A stretch of DNA of 16,895 bases from Candidatus Rokubacteria bacterium RIFCSPLOWO2_02_FULL_72_37 (GCA_001790315.1 MGCE01000007.1:19009-35903); one strand, 5' to 3'; positions 6,250 through 13,233 are shown, counted from the stretch's first letter. Translations and numbers: made by a program. Notes: generated from the letters alone by a model not told the origin.

Positions 6250-7578
6250 TCACCCGCGCGCGAGCGCGCCACGCGACTTCGACGGCCTCTTGAGAAAGCC
6301 CTCGTAGTTGCGCATCAGAAGGTGTGACTCCATCTGCCGCACAGTGTCGAGCGCAACGCCGACCACGATGAGCAAGCTGGTGCCACCGAAGTAGAACGGC
6401 ACATTGAACCAGCGGATCATGTAGTCCGGCAACACCGAGATGGTCGCGAGGAACAAGGCTCCCGGAAGCGTGATCCGCGTCAGCGTCCGATCGATGTATT
6501 CCGCCGTCTTCTTGCCGGGCCGCACGCCAGGAATGAAGCCGCCGTACTTCTTCATGTTGTCGGCGAGATCGATCGGATTGAAGACGATCGCCGTGTAGAA
6601 GTAGGCGAAGAAGATGATCAGGGCCATGTACAGCACGGTATAGGTGAAGCGCCCCGGCGAGAGCGCGTCCGAGATCGCCTGCATCCAGGGGTGCGGCGCG
6701 AAGCGCGTCAGCGTCGCCGGGAACAGGATGAGTGACGAGGCGAAGATGACCGGGATGACGCCCGCCGTGTTGATCCGGAGCGGGATGTGCGTGGACTGTC
6801 CGCCATAGACGCGCCGGCCCACCACGCGCTTGGCGTACTGCACCGGGATCTTACGCTGTCCCTCTTGCATCAGCACGACCGCGGCGGTCACGGCGATCAT
6901 GACGAGGACGATCGCGCCGAAGACGAAAAGCCTCAGCTCACCGGTGCTGATCAGCGTGTACGACGCGGTCACGGCCGACGGCAGACGGACGACGATGCCG
7001 GCGAAGATGATCAGCGAGATCCCATTGCCGATGCCCTTCTCGGAGATCTGCTCGCCCATCCACATGATGAGGGCGGTGCCCGCGGTCAGCGTGATCACCG
7101 TGAGCAGCCGGAAGGCCCAGCCGGGCGTCGGCACGATCGAGACCCCCGTCGGGCTCCGCATGCTTTCGAGACCGTACGCGATGCCCAGGGCCTGAATCGC
7201 GGACAGACCGATCGTGCCGTACCGAGTATACTGCGTGATCTTCTTGCGTCCCGCCTCGCCCTCCTTGGCGAGACGCTCGAGCGCCGGGATGACGACCGTC
7301 AGCAGCTGCAGGATGATCGATGCCGAGATATACGGCATGATCCCCAGCGCGAAGATCGACAGCCTGCGGAGGTTCCCGCCGGAGAAGAGGTCGACCATCC
7401 CCAGCAACGTGCCCTGCACCTGGTCGAAGAACTGCGCGAGGGCGGCGCCGTCGATTCCGGGCGTCGGCACGTGGGCACCGAGACGGTACGCGAACAGCAT
7501 GCCCGCGGTGAACACGATCCGACGCTTGAGCTCCGGGATCTTGAGGACGTTCTGGAAGCTCTGCAGCCCCTCGATCAC
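6250..7578 (-). CDS. secY: Protein translocase subunit SecY
   Basis: SecY is the membrane channel of the Sec translocon. The protein is 442 residues with about ten hydrophobic segments. Recognisable landmarks are RLGAHVPTPGID before the plug (32-43), EGEAGRKKITQYTRYGT at 106-122, MGEQISEKGIGNGISLIIF at 174-192, GQRKIPVQYAKR at 240-251 and the cytosolic loop NPIDLADNMKKYGGFIPG at 334-351, which in E. coli belongs to the SecA/ribosome-contacting region. The start is GTG at 7578, overlapping the rplO TGA by 4 nt, with GGGTGG 7 nt upstream. No other Sec gene is in the window. Confidence 0.97.
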   Translation of the reverse strand: MIEGLQSFQNVLKIPELKRRIVFTAGMLFAYRLGAHVPTPGIDGAALAQFFDQVQGTLLGMVDLFSGGNLRRLSIFALGIMPYISASIILQLLTVVIPALERLAKEGEAGRKKITQYTRYGTIGLSAIQALGIAYGLESMRSPTGVSIVPTPGWAFRLLTVITLTAGTALIMWMGEQISEKGIGNGISLIIFAGIVVRLPSAVTASYTLISTGELRLFVFGAIVLVMIAVTAAVVLMQEGQRKIPVQYAKRVVGRRVYGGQSTHIPLRINTAGVIPVIFASSLILFPATLTRFAPHPWMQAISDALSPGRFTYTVLYMALIIFFAYFYTAIVFNPIDLADNMKKYGGFIPGVRPGKKTAEYIDRTLTRITLPGALFLATISVLPDYMIRWFNVPFYFGGTSLLIVVGVALDTVRQMESHLLMRNYEGFLKRPSKSRGALARG

Positions 7579-8042
7579 GAAGCAACCACCCGCGAGGTCA
7601 GTACCTCGACCCGACCGCCCTTGGCCTCGATCTTCGCGCGAGCCGATTCGCTGACCGCGTGGGCCTTCACGGTCAACGCGTGCAGGACTTCACCCTCACC
7701 GAGGATCTTGACCCTGCCGCGTGCGCTCGCGCGGATCAGCCCCCCCTGGACGAGAGCGTCCGGATCGACGACCGCGTTCGCGCCGAACGCGCCGAGCGCC
7801 TTGAGGTTCACGACGGCGTACTCGGTCTTGCCGCCGAACGGGAGGAAGCCGCGCTTCGGCAGCCGCCTATAGAGCGGCATCTGGCCGCCCTCGAACCCGC
7901 CGGCCTTGCCGCCGCCCGAGCGCGCTTTGTGGCCCTTGTGGCCCTTCCCCGATGTCTTGCCGTGTCCCGAGGAAGGGCCGCGCCCGACCTTCTTGCGCCT
8001 CTTCTTCGCGCCCGGCGCGGGGCGCAGCTCTTCAAGCTTCAT
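7575..8042 (-). CDS. rplO: 50S ribosomal protein L15
   Basis: L15 is a late-assembly protein that binds 23S rRNA through a long basic N-terminal arm. The protein is 155 residues and starts MKLEELRPAPGAKKRRKKVGRG. A Gly/Lys/His-rich arm extends to about residue 55 (SGHGKTSGKGHKGHKARSGG, then GFEGGQMPLYRRLPKRGF), followed by the globular domain. ATG at 8042 lies 11 nt inside the 3' end of rpmD and is preceded by AGGTGAG, so the overlap looks genuine. The 3' end overlaps secY by 4 nt. Confidence 0.97.
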   Translation of the reverse strand: MKLEELRPAPGAKKRRKKVGRGPSSGHGKTSGKGHKGHKARSGGGKAGGFEGGQMPLYRRLPKRGFLPFGGKTEYAVVNLKALGAFGANAVVDPDALVQGGLIRASARGRVKILGEGEVLHALTVKAHAVSESARAKIEAKGGRVEVLTSRVVAS

Positions 8043-8220
8043 GGCTCACCTGGAGCACGTGGGGCACCTTGGCGATCATGCCGCGTACCGTCGCCGTGTC
8101 GTCGTGCGTCACCCGCTGGTTCATGCGCCGCAACCCGAGCGCCTTGACCGTTGCTTCCTGCTTCGGGCTCAGGCCGATCAGCGACCGCCGAAGGGTGATC
8201 CTAACCTTCTTGCTTGCCAC
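8032..8220 (-). CDS. rpmD: 50S ribosomal protein L30
   Basis: This 62-residue protein matches short bacterial L30, with VRITLRRSLIGLSPKQEATVKALGLRRMNQ followed by the VRGMIAKVPHVLQV end. The start is GTG at 8220, the only plausible start before the conserved beta strand. It lies 20 nt inside rpsE, with AGGAGG ending 6 nt upstream of it within the rpsE coding region. Its 3' end overlaps rplO by 11 nt. Both ends thus overlap neighbours, an unusually dense arrangement. Confidence 0.95.
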   Translation of the reverse strand: MASKKVRITLRRSLIGLSPKQEATVKALGLRRMNQRVTHDDTATVRGMIAKVPHVLQVSHEA

Positions 8221-8734
8221 CGGTCGCCTCCTCCGCGCCCGCGCCGTCAGTGCGCCGGCGCGCGGCGTGCAGGTCTTGCAGGCGCTTGATTCTCCGCAGC
8301 GCGTCGATCGTCGCCTTCAGGACATTGTGCGGGTTGTTCGAGCCGAGCGTCTTCGTCAGGATGTCCTGCACCCCCGCGGCCTCGAGAACCGGCCGCACCG
8401 CACCGCCCGCGATGACGCCCGTGCCGGGCACGGCGGGCTTGAGAAAAACGCGGCCCGCGCCGAAGTGCCCCATGATCTCACACGGAATCGTCGTCTCCCT
8501 GAGCGGGACGAAGATCAGGTCCTTCTTCGCGTGCTCGACCGCTTTGCGGATCGCCTCGGGCACCTCGTGCGCCTTTCCGAGGCCGACACCCACGTGACCG
8601 CGGCCGTCCCCGACGACGACGAGCGCCGTGAACGAAAAGCGGCGGCCGCCCTTGACGACCTTGGCCACACGGTTGATGGACACGACACGGTCGTTCAGCT
8701 CGAGCACGCTCGGATCGATCCTCGCTTCAGCCAC
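8201..8734 (-). CDS. rpsE: 30S ribosomal protein S5
   Basis: S5 lies at the mRNA entry site and helps decoding accuracy. The protein is 177 residues. The double-stranded RNA-binding-like N-terminal domain carries KVVKGGRRFSFTALVVVGD at 25-43, and the C-terminal domain has KPAVPGTGVIAGGAVRPVLE at 99-118 and GSNNPHNVLKATIDAL at 131-146. The tail after about residue 158 is a short Gly/Glu-rich stretch. The start is GTG at 8734, with GAGGGAG upstream. It overlaps rpmD by 20 nt. Confidence 0.97.
   Translation of the reverse strand: MAEARIDPSVLELNDRVVSINRVAKVVKGGRRFSFTALVVVGDGRGHVGVGLGKAHEVPEAIRKAVEHAKKDLIFVPLRETTIPCEIMGHFGAGRVFLKPAVPGTGVIAGGAVRPVLEAAGVQDILTKTLGSNNPHNVLKATIDALRRIKRLQDLHAARRRTDGAGAEEATGGKQEG
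8227..8232 (-). promoter_or_regulatory. Shine-Dalgarno site for rpmD inside rpsE
   Basis: AGGAGG read on the minus strand lies 6 nt before the rpmD GTG and encodes part of the Glu-rich tail of S5. It fixes the rpmD start and supports the 20-nt overlap being real. Confidence 0.8.
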
Positions 8735-8757
8735 TCAGTGTCTCCCTCGCTCGCGCA

Positions 8758-9123
8758 CTAGAAGATGAGCCCGCCCGCGCGGGCGGCCTCCGCCAGCGCC
8801 TTGACCCTTCCGTGGTACTTGTAGCCACCGCGGTCGAAGACGACTCGCTCGATCCCGGCGGCCTTCGCCTTCTGGGCCACGAGGTCGCCGATCGCCTTCG
8901 CCGCTTGGACATTGCCGCCCGTCCGGTGTTGTTCCATGAACGCCTTGCTCCGGCTGTCGGCGGCGAGCAGCGTGCGCCCGGTGTCGTCGTCGACCAGCTG
9001 CGCGTGAATGTGGCGCGTGCTCCTGAACACCGCGAGCCTCGGCCGCGCCGCGGAGCCGCGCACCCAGCGCCGCAGCCGTCGGTGCCGCACATCCCGTGAC
9101 GCCCGCCGCTGTTTCGTGATCAT
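8758..9123 (-). CDS. rplR: 50S ribosomal protein L18
   Basis: L18 binds 5S rRNA and, with L5, attaches it to the 50S central protuberance. The protein is 121 residues, with a basic N-terminus (RHRRLRRWVRGSAARPRLAVFRS) and the C-terminal motif FDRGGYKYHGRVKALAEAARAGGL. ATG at 9123 overlaps the rplF stop as ATGA, and GAAGGCGGG lies upstream. There are 23 nt to rpsE. Confidence 0.97.
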   Translation of the reverse strand: MITKQRRASRDVRHRRLRRWVRGSAARPRLAVFRSTRHIHAQLVDDDTGRTLLAADSRSKAFMEQHRTGGNVQAAKAIGDLVAQKAKAAGIERVVFDRGGYKYHGRVKALAEAARAGGLIF

Positions 9124-9662
9124 TTCGCGCCCGCCTTCTTGCCGACTTTGCGCCGGATCACCTCGTCCGCGTACTTGATGCCCTTGCCCTTGTACGGGTC
9201 CGGCTTGCGCAACGCACGGAGCTTCGCCGCCGTCTCGCCGAGCAGCGCCTTGTCCGCGCCGCGCAGGGTGATCGCCGTCTGCTTGTCGATCTCCGCAGTG
9301 ATCCCGTCGGGAAGGGGAAAGACCACCGGGTGCGAGTAGCCGAGCGCCAGCTGGATGGCACGCCCCTGGAGCTGGGCGCGATACCCGATCCCGACGATCT
9401 CGAGCTTCTTCTCGAACCCCTCTTTGACCCCCGTGACCATGTTCGCGACCAGCGAGCGGGCGAGGCCGTGCAGTGCACGCACCCTGCGATCGTCGCCAGC
9501 ACGCGTGATCACGAGCACATTGTTTTCCAGCTTCGCACTGAGCCCGGTCGGCACCGGTTGTGACAGCGTGCCCTTCGGGCCCTCGGCGCGGACGGTCGCG
9601 CCCTCGATATACACCTTCACACCCTGCGGGATGTTGATGGGTTTCCGGCCGATTCGTGACAT
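9120..9662 (-). CDS. rplF: 50S ribosomal protein L6
   Basis: L6 sits near the GTPase-associated centre at the base of the L7/L12 stalk. The protein is 180 residues, the usual length. It begins MSRIGRKPINIPQGVKV, has GVKEGFEKKLEIVGIGYRAQ in the middle and ends with the conserved PDPYKGKGIKYADEVIRRKVGKKAGAK. ATG at 9662 is preceded by GAGGAG and lies 10 nt after the rpsH stop. It overlaps rplR by 4 nt. Confidence 0.97.
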   Translation of the reverse strand: MSRIGRKPINIPQGVKVYIEGATVRAEGPKGTLSQPVPTGLSAKLENNVLVITRAGDDRRVRALHGLARSLVANMVTGVKEGFEKKLEIVGIGYRAQLQGRAIQLALGYSHPVVFPLPDGITAEIDKQTAITLRGADKALLGETAAKLRALRKPDPYKGKGIKYADEVIRRKVGKKAGAK

Positions 9663-9672
9663 GGCCCGCTCC

Positions 9673-10068
9673 TCACCACACGTAGGCGAGGACTTCGCCG
9701 CCCACCTTCTGTTTGCGCGCGTCTCGGTCCGTCACCACACCTCGTGACGTCGACAGGAGCGCGACGCCCATCCCACCCAGGATCGACGGGATGTCGTCCT
9801 GCGCGACGTAGACGCGGCGGCCCGGCGTCGACACTCGGACGAGGCCCGAGATGATCTTCTCGTTGCCCGGCCCATACTTGAGATAGACGCGCAGAGTCCC
9901 CTGCTTCTGGTCCTCGAGGACTCGGAAGTTCTTGATGAATCCCTCGTCCTTCAGGAGCTCGGCGATTCGCACCTTGAGCCGCGACGCGGGGATGTCGACT
10001 TTTTCGTGCTCCGCCCGGCTCGCGTTGCGGATTCGCGTCAGCATGTCGGCGATTGGGTCGCTTCGCAT
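9673..10068 (-). CDS. rpsH: 30S ribosomal protein S8
   Basis: S8 binds the central domain of 16S rRNA (helix 21) and in E. coli represses the spc operon by binding mRNA near the rplE start. The protein is 131 residues from ATG at 10068, which gives the canonical SDPIADMLTRIRNA start; the open frame continues upstream but into rpsN without conservation. The C-terminal STSRGVVTDRDARKQKVGGEVLAYVW is typical. Only 2 nt separate it from rpsN. Confidence 0.97.
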   Translation of the reverse strand: MRSDPIADMLTRIRNASRAEHEKVDIPASRLKVRIAELLKDEGFIKNFRVLEDQKQGTLRVYLKYGPGNEKIISGLVRVSTPGRRVYVAQDDIPSILGGMGVALLSTSRGVVTDRDARKQKVGGEVLAYVW

Positions 10069-10070
10069 GG

Positions 10071-10256
10071 CTACCAGCTCGCCTTCACGATGCCGGGCAC
10101 CTCGCCTTTGAGCGCCAGCTCCCGGAAGCAGAGTCGGCACATCTCGAACTTCCGGATGTAGCCGCGTGCGCGACCGCACAGCTTGCACCGGTGGTAGGCC
10201 CGCGTCCCGAACTTCGGCACGCGCTGGGATTTCATGATGAGGGCGGTCTTGGCCAT
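10071..10256 (-). CDS. rpsN: 30S ribosomal protein S14, zinc type (type Z)
   Basis: S14 is a late-binding 30S head protein. This is the short 61-residue zinc form, with Cys24, Cys27, Cys40 and Cys43 in a C-X2-C-X12-C-X2-C ribbon, unlike the 101-residue cysteine-less E. coli form. It starts MAKTALIMKSQRVPKF and ends KGEVPGIVKASW. ATG at 10256 has GGGAG upstream overlapping the rplE stop region. The short form is sometimes called rpsZ. Confidence 0.97.
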   Translation of the reverse strand: MAKTALIMKSQRVPKFGTRAYHRCKLCGRARGYIRKFEMCRLCFRELALKGEVPGIVKASW

Positions 10257-10263
10257 ACGTCTG

Positions 10264-10950
10264 CTACTCCCTGAACGGCATGCCGAGATGCGTGAGGAGG
10301 ATCTTGGCGTCCTCGTCCGTCCGCGCCGTCGTGACGATGTTGATGTCCATTCCGCGGATCTTGTCCACCTTGTCGAACACGATCTCCGGGAATATGACCT
10401 GCTCTCTGAGGCCGAGTGCGTAGTTGCCCCGACCGTCGAATCCCTTCGGCGGCACGCCCTTGAAGTCGCGTACCCGTGGAAGCGCGATGCTGATGAGGCG
10501 GTCCAGGAACTCGTACATCCGCGCGCCCCGCAACGTCACCTTGGTCCCGATGGGCACGCCCTCGCGCAGCTTGAAGTTGGCGATGGACTTCTTCGCGCGG
10601 GTGACGATCGGCCTCTGTCCAGCGATCGCCTTCAGATCGGCCGTCGCGAAGTCCAGGACCTTGGCGTTCTCCCGCCCCTCGCCGACGCCCATGTTGATGA
10701 CGATCTTCTCGAGCCGCGGCACCTGGAAAGGATTCGTGAATCCACGCTCCTTCATGATCGCCGGCAGCACGGTCTTCTGGAACGTCTCCTTCAGGCGGGC
10801 CGGCACGTCGCCGGCGCCCTTCGGGCGTCCCTTCGCGGCGGCGCTGGCAGGCGGCGCACCCTCACCCTTACCTTTCTTCGGCTGGCCCTTGGCGGCGCCG
10901 GGCTTGGCTGCCTGCGGCTTCTGGATCGGCTTCGTCGCTTCCTTTGCCAT
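10264..10950 (-). CDS. rplE: 50S ribosomal protein L5 with long low-complexity N-terminal extension
   Basis: L5 binds 5S rRNA and forms a bridge to S13. The conserved part begins at VPARLKETFQKTVLPAIMKE (about residue 49) and runs to LLTHLGMPFRE, including ENAKVLDFATADL and GRGNYALGLREQ. From ATG at 10950 the protein is 228 residues, about 48 more than the usual 179-180. The extension (1-48) consists mainly of Ala, Lys, Pro and Gly. ATG 10950 lies 5 nt after the rplX stop, with AAGGG about 10 nt upstream. A GTG at 10806 would give a normal-length L5 but leaves a 149-nt gap and has no clear ribosome binding site. I prefer the long form; the identity as L5 is certain. Confidence 0.92.
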   Translation of the reverse strand: MAKEATKPIQKPQAAKPGAAKGQPKKGKGEGAPPASAAAKGRPKGAGDVPARLKETFQKTVLPAIMKERGFTNPFQVPRLEKIVINMGVGEGRENAKVLDFATADLKAIAGQRPIVTRAKKSIANFKLREGVPIGTKVTLRGARMYEFLDRLISIALPRVRDFKGVPPKGFDGRGNYALGLREQVIFPEIVFDKVDKIRGMDINIVTTARTDEDAKILLTHLGMPFRE

Positions 10951-10955
10951 GGTCT

Positions 10956-11282
10956 CTAACCCTTGTCGATCGGCTCGCCGCACTTCTTGCAGACACGGAG
11001 CTTGCGGCCGTCGCCGAGCACCTCGACGCGCGTCCGCACCGGGCGGTCGCAGCGGTTGCAGATCAGCTGAACGTTCGACAGCGCCAGCGGGTTCTCGCGT
11101 TCGATGATGCCGCCCTGCCGCAGCTTCTGCGTCGGCCGCTGATGTTTCTTGATCATGTTGATCTTCTCGATCAGCACCCGGCCCTCGGCGTGCAGGACCC
11201 GCAACACCTTGCCGCGCTTCCCGCGTTCGCGGCCCGCGATGACGCCCACCGTGTCTCCGCGTCGGACGTGAAAGCTCGGCAT
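10956..11282 (-). CDS. rplX: 50S ribosomal protein L24 with four-cysteine motif
   Basis: L24 is an assembly-initiator protein near the exit tunnel. The protein is 108 residues. The KOW domain occupies the N-terminal part (VRRGDTVGVIAGRERGKRGKV at about 7-27), followed by GGIIERENPLALSNVQLIC. Cys75, Cys78, Cys98 and Cys101 form two C-X2-C pairs, as in many bacterial L24 proteins, and could bind zinc. ATG at 11282 shares one base with the rplN TGA (TGATG), with GAGGTGAT upstream; this fixes the start within a much longer open frame. Confidence 0.97.
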   Translation of the reverse strand: MPSFHVRRGDTVGVIAGRERGKRGKVLRVLHAEGRVLIEKINMIKKHQRPTQKLRQGGIIERENPLALSNVQLICNRCDRPVRTRVEVLGDGRKLRVCKKCGEPIDKG

Positions 11283-11650
11283 CAGATCACCTCGGGAGCG
11301 AGTGAAATGATCTTCGTGAACTGCCGCTCGCGCAGCTCGCGGGCTACCGGTCCGAAGATGCGCGTGCCGACGGGGTTCTCGTCCGGTCGGATCAGGACGA
11401 CGGCGTTGCGGTCGAACCGGATGTACGAGCCATCCTTTCGACGCACCTCCTTGACCGTGCGGACGACGACGGCGCGCGCCACCTCCCCCTTCTTGATGGT
11501 GCCGTCGGGTGTCGCTTCCTTGACGGCGACGATCACCGTGTCGCCGAGGGAGGCATAGCGCTTGTTGGCCCCGCCCATCACACGGATGCACTGGACCTTC
11601 TTGGCCCCCGAATTGTCAGCCACATCGAGCATCGACCGAGGTTGGATCAT
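11282..11650 (-). CDS. rplN: 50S ribosomal protein L14
   Basis: L14 contacts 16S rRNA in an inter-subunit bridge and is the docking site for the silencing factor RsfS. The protein is 122 residues, the usual length. It starts MIQPRSMLDVADNSGAKKV and ends ARELRERQFTKIISLAPEVI. ATG at 11650 follows the rpsQ stop by 3 nt; only a weak purine stretch (AAGCG) precedes it, so translation is probably coupled to rpsQ. Confidence 0.97.
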   Translation of the reverse strand: MIQPRSMLDVADNSGAKKVQCIRVMGGANKRYASLGDTVIVAVKEATPDGTIKKGEVARAVVVRTVKEVRRKDGSYIRFDRNAVVLIRPDENPVGTRIFGPVARELRERQFTKIISLAPEVI

Positions 11651-11653
11651 CGC

Positions 11654-11902
11654 TTATGACGCGCGGCTCAGGATCTTTCGGATCCGCCAGCGCTTCTCCT
11701 TCGAGAGCGGTCGGGTCTCCTCGATCAGCACGCGATCACCGATCCGGCTCTCATTCGCCTCGTCGTGCGCCTTCAGCTTCTTCGACATCCGAATGACGCG
11801 TTCGTACCGTGGATGCCGGTACACGCGCTCGATCTTCACGACGCGCGTCTTCTGCATCGCGTCGCTGACCACGACACCTTCCCGCGTCTTCCGCTCGCCC
11901 AC
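11654..11902 (-). CDS. rpsQ: 30S ribosomal protein S17
   Basis: S17 is a primary 16S rRNA binder with an OB fold. The protein is 82 residues from GTG at 11902. The core reads GERKTREGVVVSDAMQKTRV, then YRHPRYERVIRMSKKLKAHDE and SRIGDRVLIEETRPLSKEKRW. The GTG start is supported by AGGAAGGGG seven bases upstream, in the last codons of rpmC, and by the family N-terminus. An in-frame ATG at 11941 lies inside rpmC and adds an unconserved segment. Confidence 0.95.
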   Translation of the reverse strand: MGERKTREGVVVSDAMQKTRVVKIERVYRHPRYERVIRMSKKLKAHDEANESRIGDRVLIEETRPLSKEKRWRIRKILSRAS

Positions 11903-11906
11903 TGAC

Positions 11907-12095
11907 CTACCCCTTCCTCTCGCGGAGCACGGTCCGGGCACGCGCGAGATCCCGCCTCGCCTGACCCAGCCGAGACGGATTCTTCGCGACGCCCATCGAG
12001 AGCTGGAAGCGAAGGTTGAAGATCTCTTCGCCGAGGTCGTGCGCCTTCTGCCGGAGCTCCTCGTCCGAGAGATCGCGCCACTTCGCGGCCTTCAT
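11907..12095 (-). CDS. rpmC: 50S ribosomal protein L29
   Basis: L29 lies beside the tunnel exit next to L23 and helps form the docking site for nascent-chain factors. The protein is 62 residues, alpha-helical and highly charged: KWRDLSDEELRQKAHDLGEEIFNLRFQLSMG, then NPSRLGQARRDLARARTVLRE. ATG at 12095 has GGGAG seven nucleotides upstream; ATG at 12113 would add six unconserved residues and lacks that spacing. It follows rplP after a 64-nt spacer, whereas in many bacteria these two genes overlap. Confidence 0.95.
   Translation of the reverse strand: MKAAKWRDLSDEELRQKAHDLGEEIFNLRFQLSMGVAKNPSRLGQARRDLARARTVLRERKG
11910..11918 (-). promoter_or_regulatory. Shine-Dalgarno site for rpsQ inside the rpmC 3' end
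   Basis: AGGAAGGGG read on the minus strand lies 7 nt before the rpsQ GTG, directly before the rpmC stop codon. It decides the GTG start at 11902. Confidence 0.75.
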
Positions 12096-12159
12096 CGCCC
12101 GTCTCCCATGCACGCCCGCTGTTCGCTGACTTCGTCGCTCGACGCTCGCTCGAATCGCA
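12096..12159. other. 64-nt spacer between rplP and rpmC
   Basis: This is the longest non-coding stretch in the ribosomal cluster. It holds the rpmC ribosome binding site, a direct repeat TCGCTCG (12135-12141 and 12146-12152) and a weak inverted repeat CGTC/GACG (12133-12144). No -35/-10 promoter hexamers or terminator could be recognised. Confidence 0.5.
12103..12107 (-). promoter_or_regulatory. Shine-Dalgarno site for rpmC
   Basis: GGGAG on the minus strand, 7 nt before ATG 12095, favours this start over the ATG at 12113. Confidence 0.7.
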
Positions 12160-12576
12160 CTACAGCATCCGTGTGCGCGTCACGAACTTCGTCTCGATGC
12201 CGATCTTCTGTGCAGCCGTCCGAAACGCCTCGCGCGCCACGTCTTCGGGCACGCCCTGCATCTCGTAGAGGATACGCCCCGGCTTGACCACGGCGACCCA
12301 CTCCTCCGGATTCCCTTTGCCCTTGCCCATTCGGGTCTCGGCCGGCTTCTTCGTCACGGGCTTGTGAGGAAAAATGCGGATCCAGATCTTTCCGCCGCGC
12401 TTGAGGCTCCGGGTCAGGGCGACACGTGCCGCCTCGATCTGTCGATTCGTCACCCAGCCCGGCTCGAGCGCCTTGAGCCCGTACTCGCCGAAGGCGAGAG
12501 ACGAGCCCCGCTGCGCGGTGCCCTTCATCCGGCCGCGCTGCGCCTTCCGGTATTTGACGCGCTTGGGCATCAGCAT
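12160..12576 (-). CDS. rplP: 50S ribosomal protein L16
   Basis: L16 is required for the A-site and peptidyl transferase region of the 50S subunit. The protein is 138 residues, starts MLMPKRVKYRKAQRGRMKG and keeps the ETRMGKGKGNPEEWVAVVKPG loop, including the arginine (of RMGKGKGN) hydroxylated in E. coli. ATG at 12576 matches the usual MLxPKR N-terminus; ATG at 12570 is two codons later. GTGAGG lies upstream. It is 12 nt after rpsC. Confidence 0.97.
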   Translation of the reverse strand: MLMPKRVKYRKAQRGRMKGTAQRGSSLAFGEYGLKALEPGWVTNRQIEAARVALTRSLKRGGKIWIRIFPHKPVTKKPAETRMGKGKGNPEEWVAVVKPGRILYEMQGVPEDVAREAFRTAAQKIGIETKFVTRTRML

Positions 12577-12588
12577 GGTCGATCGGCC

Positions 12589-13233
12589 TCACGCTTCCGC
12601 GGGCGCGGCGCGCAGCACCTCGCCCTTGAAGATCCACACCTTGACGCCGATCGTGCCATAGGTCGTATGAGCCGTCGCGATCCCATAGTCGATGTCCGCG
12701 CGAATGGTGTGGAGCGGTACGCGCCCATCCCGATACCACTCCCTGCGCGCGATCTCACCGCCCCCCAGTCGACCCGCGCACGCGATCCGGATGCCGTCGG
12801 CCCCCAGTCGAAGCGCGGACGTCACCGCCTTTTTCATCGCACGGCGGAACGCGACGCGCTTCTGCAGCTGCAGGGCCACGTTCTCGGCGACGAGCTGCGC
12901 GTCGAGCTCCGGGTGGATGACCTCCTCGATGTTCAGGTAGATCTCCTTGCCCGTGCGCATCTGCAACTCGTTCTTCAGCTTCTCGACCTCCGACCCCTTG
13001 CGGCCGATGATGATGCCCGGGCGTGCGGTCGAGATCGTGATCCGCGCCCGGTTCACCGAGCGCTCGATGTCGATCTTCGCGATGCCCGCGTGGTAGAGCT
13101 GGTCCTTGATATAGCGCCGGATCTTCACGTCCTCGTGCAGCAGCGCCGCGTAGGATTTCGTCGCGAACCAGCGCGAGCTCCAGGTCCTGGTCGAGCCGAG
13201 CCGGAAGCCGATTGGATGCGTCTTCTGACCCAC
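12589..13233 (-). CDS. rpsC: 30S ribosomal protein S3
   Basis: S3 lines the mRNA entry pore of the 30S subunit. The protein is 214 residues. The N-terminus is GQKTHPIGFRLG; the KH domain carries the GRKG loop at 77-80 (RPGIIIGRKGSEVEKLK). The C-terminal domain has AFRRAMKKAV at 128-137, matching the basic patch tied to mRNA helicase activity in E. coli, and GRLGGGEIARREWYRDGRVPL at 154-174. The start is GTG at 13233, which shares one base with the rplV stop (TAGTG); AAGGAGAAGG precedes it within rplV. Confidence 0.97.
   Translation of the reverse strand: MGQKTHPIGFRLGSTRTWSSRWFATKSYAALLHEDVKIRRYIKDQLYHAGIAKIDIERSVNRARITISTARPGIIIGRKGSEVEKLKNELQMRTGKEIYLNIEEVIHPELDAQLVAENVALQLQKRVAFRRAMKKAVTSALRLGADGIRIACAGRLGGGEIARREWYRDGRVPLHTIRADIDYGIATAHTTYGTIGVKVWIFKGEVLRAAPAEA

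Noticed and set aside
12133..12152. Hairpin or regulatory repeat in the rplP-rpmC spacer as a defined element
   Set aside because: The stem is 4-5 bp with a tiny loop and the repeats are GC-rich heptamers that arise easily in this composition; kept only as a low-interest observation.
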